Below, in pieces: positions 59,738 through 64,000 of a stretch of DNA of 64,000 bases. Both the position numbers and the translations under genes were made by a program. The number at the start of each line of letters is the position of its first letter. The first letter of the stretch is position 1. Source of the stretch: Dirofilaria immitis (Eukaryota; Nematoda; Chromadorea; Rhabditida; Onchocercidae); assembly GCA_024305405.1 (NCBI GenBank), contig JAKNDB010000088.1:3304001-3368000 (forward strand). The letters run 5' to 3'. The notes below the pieces were generated by a model. That model did not search any database, was not told where the DNA came from, and was given only the letters and a program-made list of their open reading frames with translations.

Positions 59738-62700
59738 TTACTTTACTCCCGCATCATTTAAACTATCAATAAAAGCTATTTTTACCACCTTTTTACTAGG
59801 GAATGCTGCGGATATTAACTTTGTTTTCGCAACAAAACATGTTCGAATAGGGTCGCAGAACTCATTGATTTTAGATATAACTACTGCCTTTAAATCTGCA
59901 GGATGTAAACTTCCGTCTACAATTATTCTTTCCAATTCATCACAACCATTAATTTCCATATTTCCACCGTTTTCTTCCGAACGTTTGATTACCAACGCTA
60001 AAATTTTTTTAATTCTTATAAAATTAGCACAATTCAGAAATTTTCCGAAATATTTTCCAAAAAAATAATCAACTGTAAATGCAGAACATATAACTATTTT
60101 AATATTCGCGCTGATTAACAATTTCTCAGCAATCAAATAAAACAGTGATTAAGATGATAACTTACTTGATCCAAAATATGAAAATATAAAGTGTTTTGCA
60201 AGTTCAAAAGCGATATTGTTTTTCAAACTACAGGGTTCGCAGAATGAACGAGTGATTTTCTGTTTGATGTGTTTTGATGTATCAAGAAGATCCAGATGAA
60301 ATTCCGGATCTGATGCGGACATTTTACTGCCTGACATAGATGGTAACACTGGCAGTAATAAATGTGCACGAGGCTGTTGTCCACATCGTTGTATCATCTG
60401 AAAAGGCGGAATGCGATGACTGCTCTTCATTCTACATTCTAAGAATAGCTTAATCTTTTGCGTCGAAAAAAGGCAAAATCCTAGTAATCCACGATTCTAT
60501 GAAAAAGAGTGAAACGCTTGTAATAATATATACATTGTATACAATACGGAAATGTAGTATATCAAAACTGTCCCCAACTGCTTCAAACTCTATCATTTCA
60601 TATCAAACAGTAATTCATATCATAATTAAAAACAGTGCTCAAAATGGAAATATTAGAAATTTAACCACTATGTGAAAATTGTTAAAAACCTGTTCAGAGA
60701 ATTTCGAAAAAGGACGCATTTCCTCACCCGTAACGATAATATCAACATTCATACGATAAAGGTCAATAGTGAAATACAAAGGTAGTAACAACGAGCCCAA
60801 TGTCACTCCGTTTAAAATAGATGCTTCATCTCGTGTTACTTTTGAAGCCAACTGATACACTTCCAAAGTATACTCTCTGGAAATTAAACTTCGCTTTGTT
60901 AAATAATTAGGCAGCGAAGCAAATATGACTAGACATCAATGATCTGATCTAATATGATTGAAGTTACATAGCAATATCATAACAGAGTGGTATGTTGCAT
61001 AATTTACTTGATGCTATTAGTACTCTCTAATAACTAGAAATATAACTAATCATTAGGATAAAACATAAAAATTACTGTGATTTAACAAAAACAAAACTCA
61101 CGGTTCTAATTGATAGCTCGATCCACGAACAATTTTGACAGCTTTTAAATCAAGCAGACTAAAAACCTGTTGCAAGATCTCAGTATAGTAATCACACCGT
61201 GCTTCTCTAGCATTCCATGTACATTTCTCATTATCCAAAAGGCATCTATATCAGCCAAAACTATTGTTAATGAAACATTACCCAGCAATTGCAGTTTCTG
61301 AAAAAATTAAACGTACTGGCAAATGAATATATTCCACAAAATCAAAGACCGTCATGAAAGCTGATAAAATAAATAATTTTTCACAAAGGAAAATGTTATT
61401 TATGTTTTTACCTGAGTAGATTGACACATTCTTAATTCTGATAAAATTAATATTTTCAGGAAATTTGAAAACGGCTGATATATTCGTACTTGTTTATTTT
61501 GAGTTGTAAAAAACCAAGCCATAACAAAATTCAAGCAAAGCAAAAAAAGGAAAATTTTCTTAATGTTTGAGTCGCCTCAACAAAAATGTCTTGAATTAAA
61601 AAAGAACCTTCAATTTGAAAAGCGGAATAACAAAACCAAGGTGAAAACGACCTTTTGGTGCAATCATATAAACAATATGTAATTTATTATTCTCTTTGAT
61701 TCGTTTTTAAGCCATATTTTACCACTGACTAACTGCAAGACACAGTTATAACTTGATAATTTCCATGAAATTTTTCTATTTAAATTTATAGCATCAAATA
61801 TGATAATAATGATTTAAACAATGCAGGAATCAAAGAATGCAATTTCAAAAAAATGAATACCTCAGCATCACAGATAATTTCTCGAAACCTTTGATCCTCT
61901 GCCTCATTCAAGATGACGTCATCAACTGCAGTATTAAGAGAGTGAGGGAGACCATCATCAGATATATTTTGGAATATCCTTTTTCTAGTAACGATAGCAT
62001 TTCTTTGTCCATACAGTTTTTCTGTACTTCATTTAATATTTTACAAATGAATTCCTGCAAGAAGACAAATAGCAAAGAGAACTAGAGAGCATAAATAATC
62101 TAATGTCGAAATAATTAATTAAAGAGCCAAGTGAAGTAAACGAAATAAATGAAATGATAGACGAAACAATATAGAAAAATAAGTAAAATCGGCAGTAAAG
62201 CAATGCATAAAAAAGGAAGCATTGAAGTAACTGTTTGAATAAGCACTATAGATACAACGAATTCCACTGCATCTAATGAGATCACTCGAAATTTATCTTG
62301 CATACTGCGAAACCAGTACATGGATGTAGACCTGTACCAGTTTTAGAGGTATGCCTCGCGAAAGTAATGAACCTTAAAATCCCAAATGACAACAGAACAA
62401 CTCCGCACTACACCATAACTTTTTCCTCAGATGCAAGCATGTCACATTATTGATAAAAATTTCTTATTATCCGGAATTACGCTTCCGCTAGAGACTTCAG
62501 TCGTTTCAATCGAAAACATTCCAAAAAATAGTAGTGAGAAGCAAATTATTATGCTGCAGAGTTATTCACTAAATATTAACTGCTTTAAAGCGTGATTCAA
62601 TATTAATGACAAACTGTGGTAGCATCAGGACCTTATGTTCGCTTAAACTTTTAATTCTGATCCTTTACTACAGTGATAATATCGCATATGGTGCACGCTT

Positions 62701-64000
62701 ACTATTTAAAAATATAGAAAGCGTATTAGAATATGCAAATAAAAAGAAAAAATGAGATAAATCATTTGCAAAACTCATGTCATGAATTACAGATCATTAT
62801 TACCTATTATCATTATTTACTAATACTAAAATATTGAATCCAACAAATAGTTAAAATAAATCTATCTAAAAAAAGAGATATAATAACCGCTATTAGAATT
62901 TTTCTTCTTTAACTTGGTGCAACAATACATAAAGATGAAATTTGAGATAATACAAACCTTAACAGTCTCCTTCAAATCAGCTTCAGAGATCTTTCCCGTA
63001 TTGTATTCTTCAAATAAATCTTGATAGTTATCGTAATTCTTTCCGTTAATACTGACTGTTTTTGGTAAAATAATTGGAAATAAAACATGCTCATAAAATG
63101 CTAGCACGCCATTTTCATTGGAATTACGATTACAAATAGCGCTATCGATCTTCTTCTGCACGATGTCTGCTTTATCCAGTAAATCAATTTTCGAATTTTC
63201 TTCTGAACTAAATCAAAAATGTCAAGTAAATTTTAATTAAATATCAAAAGATACAAAAGTGTAAAGAATCTTAATGAAAATTAAATTTCTGTTCATATTT
63301 TCTGATGAGGAATCCATATCAAGGAAACTAAATCTTATTTAACAAAATAAAAAGTTTAATCATTAAATGTTGTGAACTAATCAGCAACATCAAGATGAAA
63401 TTCAAATAAATCAGTAATAAATTTGTGACTAAGAAATCACCTGCTCATCTTCGATCCTTGTAATCCAGGTACCATTGGATTCAAGAGGTGAAACCTTTTA
63501 CCTAACTTTAGCTTCGGAAGCTGTTCTTCAGCCAGAATAAAAATTTTCCTTTGGTCCACTCCACCAAACTGACCATCAACTTTTAAATACTGTTCATCCA
63601 GAGCTTGTAATAATGGATAAAGCAAACCGCTCAGCAAGGGTGATGCTACCTGCAAGAAACAGAAAACTATATCATCTATTTGACTAAAAGTGACTACACT
63701 TTGTAGTCACAAACCTCACATCAAAGTTCATCACATATCAATATGATAAAAATCTTACTTGTTTTACTACTTCAGCGCCAGCACGTAAAGCATCTCTCCT
63801 TGTTACAATATTACATAATCGAAGCACATCAGACGTATATTCCCTTAAAGTATGAATTATTAACTTATTTCGTGCAAAAATTATAATGTAAACATTGGTA
63901 AAAATTTGGTAAATTGATAATACTAACTGAAGCATCAACCAGCAATTTAAGTAACAATGATTTTTTAATGAAAAATTAACCTCTTTAATTGGTACGATGT
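59738..64000 (-). CDS. Cytoplasmic-type tyrosyl-tRNA synthetase, tandem catalytic domains (5' end outside window)
   Basis: Charges tRNA-Tyr with tyrosine. Exons on the minus strand: 63981-64000, 63759-63843, 63441-63649, 62958-63207, 61861-62054, 61608-61732, 61102-61297, 60690-60876, 60166-60496 and 59738-59997; all phases join. The first four exons give the C-terminal half of domain 1: [59 protein letters not shown] (KMSSS loop). A linker follows, then a second whole TyrRS-like domain: [18 protein letters not shown] (HIGH replaced by HLGF), [52 protein letters not shown] (KMSAS) and the terminal [10 protein letters not shown]...DPIRTCF region. No EMAP-II-like C-terminal domain follows. One base is missing in homopolymers near 62000 (exon 5), 61705 (exon 6) and 61248 (exon 7). 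The double-length architecture is known from trypanosomatid TyrRS; domain 2 probably has lost catalysis. Confidence 0.93.

Noticed and set aside
61440..61540. Open frame between TyrRS exons 6 and 7 (minus strand, [20 protein letters not shown])
   Set aside because: Exons 61608-61732 and 61102-61297 join directly in phase and give a continuous TyrRS fold, so this is intronic.
61912..61921. TGACGTCA-like palindrome in the TyrRS exon
   Set aside because: Lies within conserved coding sequence; most likely coincidental.

Overview
The window reads as nuclear DNA of a nematode, most likely a filarial (spirurid) worm. It is very AT-rich, and the genes have many small exons with clean GT/AG borders. 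Several initiator ATGs lie a few tens of bases downstream of an isolated TTTCAG/TTACAG acceptor with no visible upstream exon, as expected for spliced-leader trans-splicing. The NDUFS2 protein is closest to the nematode GAS-1 type from memory. Genus cannot be fixed without a search.

Layout: 1-216 is the last exon of an unknown + gene. 1353-3662 (-) is a charged, nuclear-looking protein. 3714-6900 is mostly non-coding with weak exon candidates. 6923-9831 (+) is complex I subunit NDUFS2 in nine exons. 11301-13195 (+) is a PX-domain-like protein. 15121-17047 and 24390-26314 are the arms of a 1.93 kb near-perfect inverted repeat. Its 7.3 kb interior holds a tRNA-Arg(ACG) gene (-) and a twelve-exon Myb/SANT-like gene (+, 18403-23361). 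26.3-28.6 kb has orphan exons on both strands. 29866-34550 (-) is a single-pass membrane protein with a long tail ending in a class I PDZ ligand. 34.6-57.5 kb is extremely AT-rich with isolated, partly credible exons (best at 54407-54610, 53035-53207, 44615-44734 with 45779-45967, and 37031-38374). 57.8-58.7 kb holds small secreted-peptide-like ORFs. 59738 to the right edge (-) is a double-length tyrosyl-tRNA synthetase whose second catalytic domain has a degenerate HIGH motif.

A pervasive property is one-base frame breaks inside otherwise well conserved exons, most often at short homopolymers. They occur in the TyrRS, NDUFS2, Myb-like, PX-like and 1.3-3.7 kb genes. All of these look like live genes, so draft-sequence under-calling is the simplest explanation. 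Exon joins below are by eye; coordinates may be off by a base or two.

The genes do not form an obvious functional cluster: respiration (NDUFS2), translation (TyrRS, tRNA-Arg), membrane/phosphoinositide traffic (PX), chromatin (two nuclear proteins) and cell surface signalling (PDZ-ligand protein). The most notable items are the tandem TyrRS, the large inverted repeat around a gene plus tRNA, and the orphan PDZ-ligand membrane protein.
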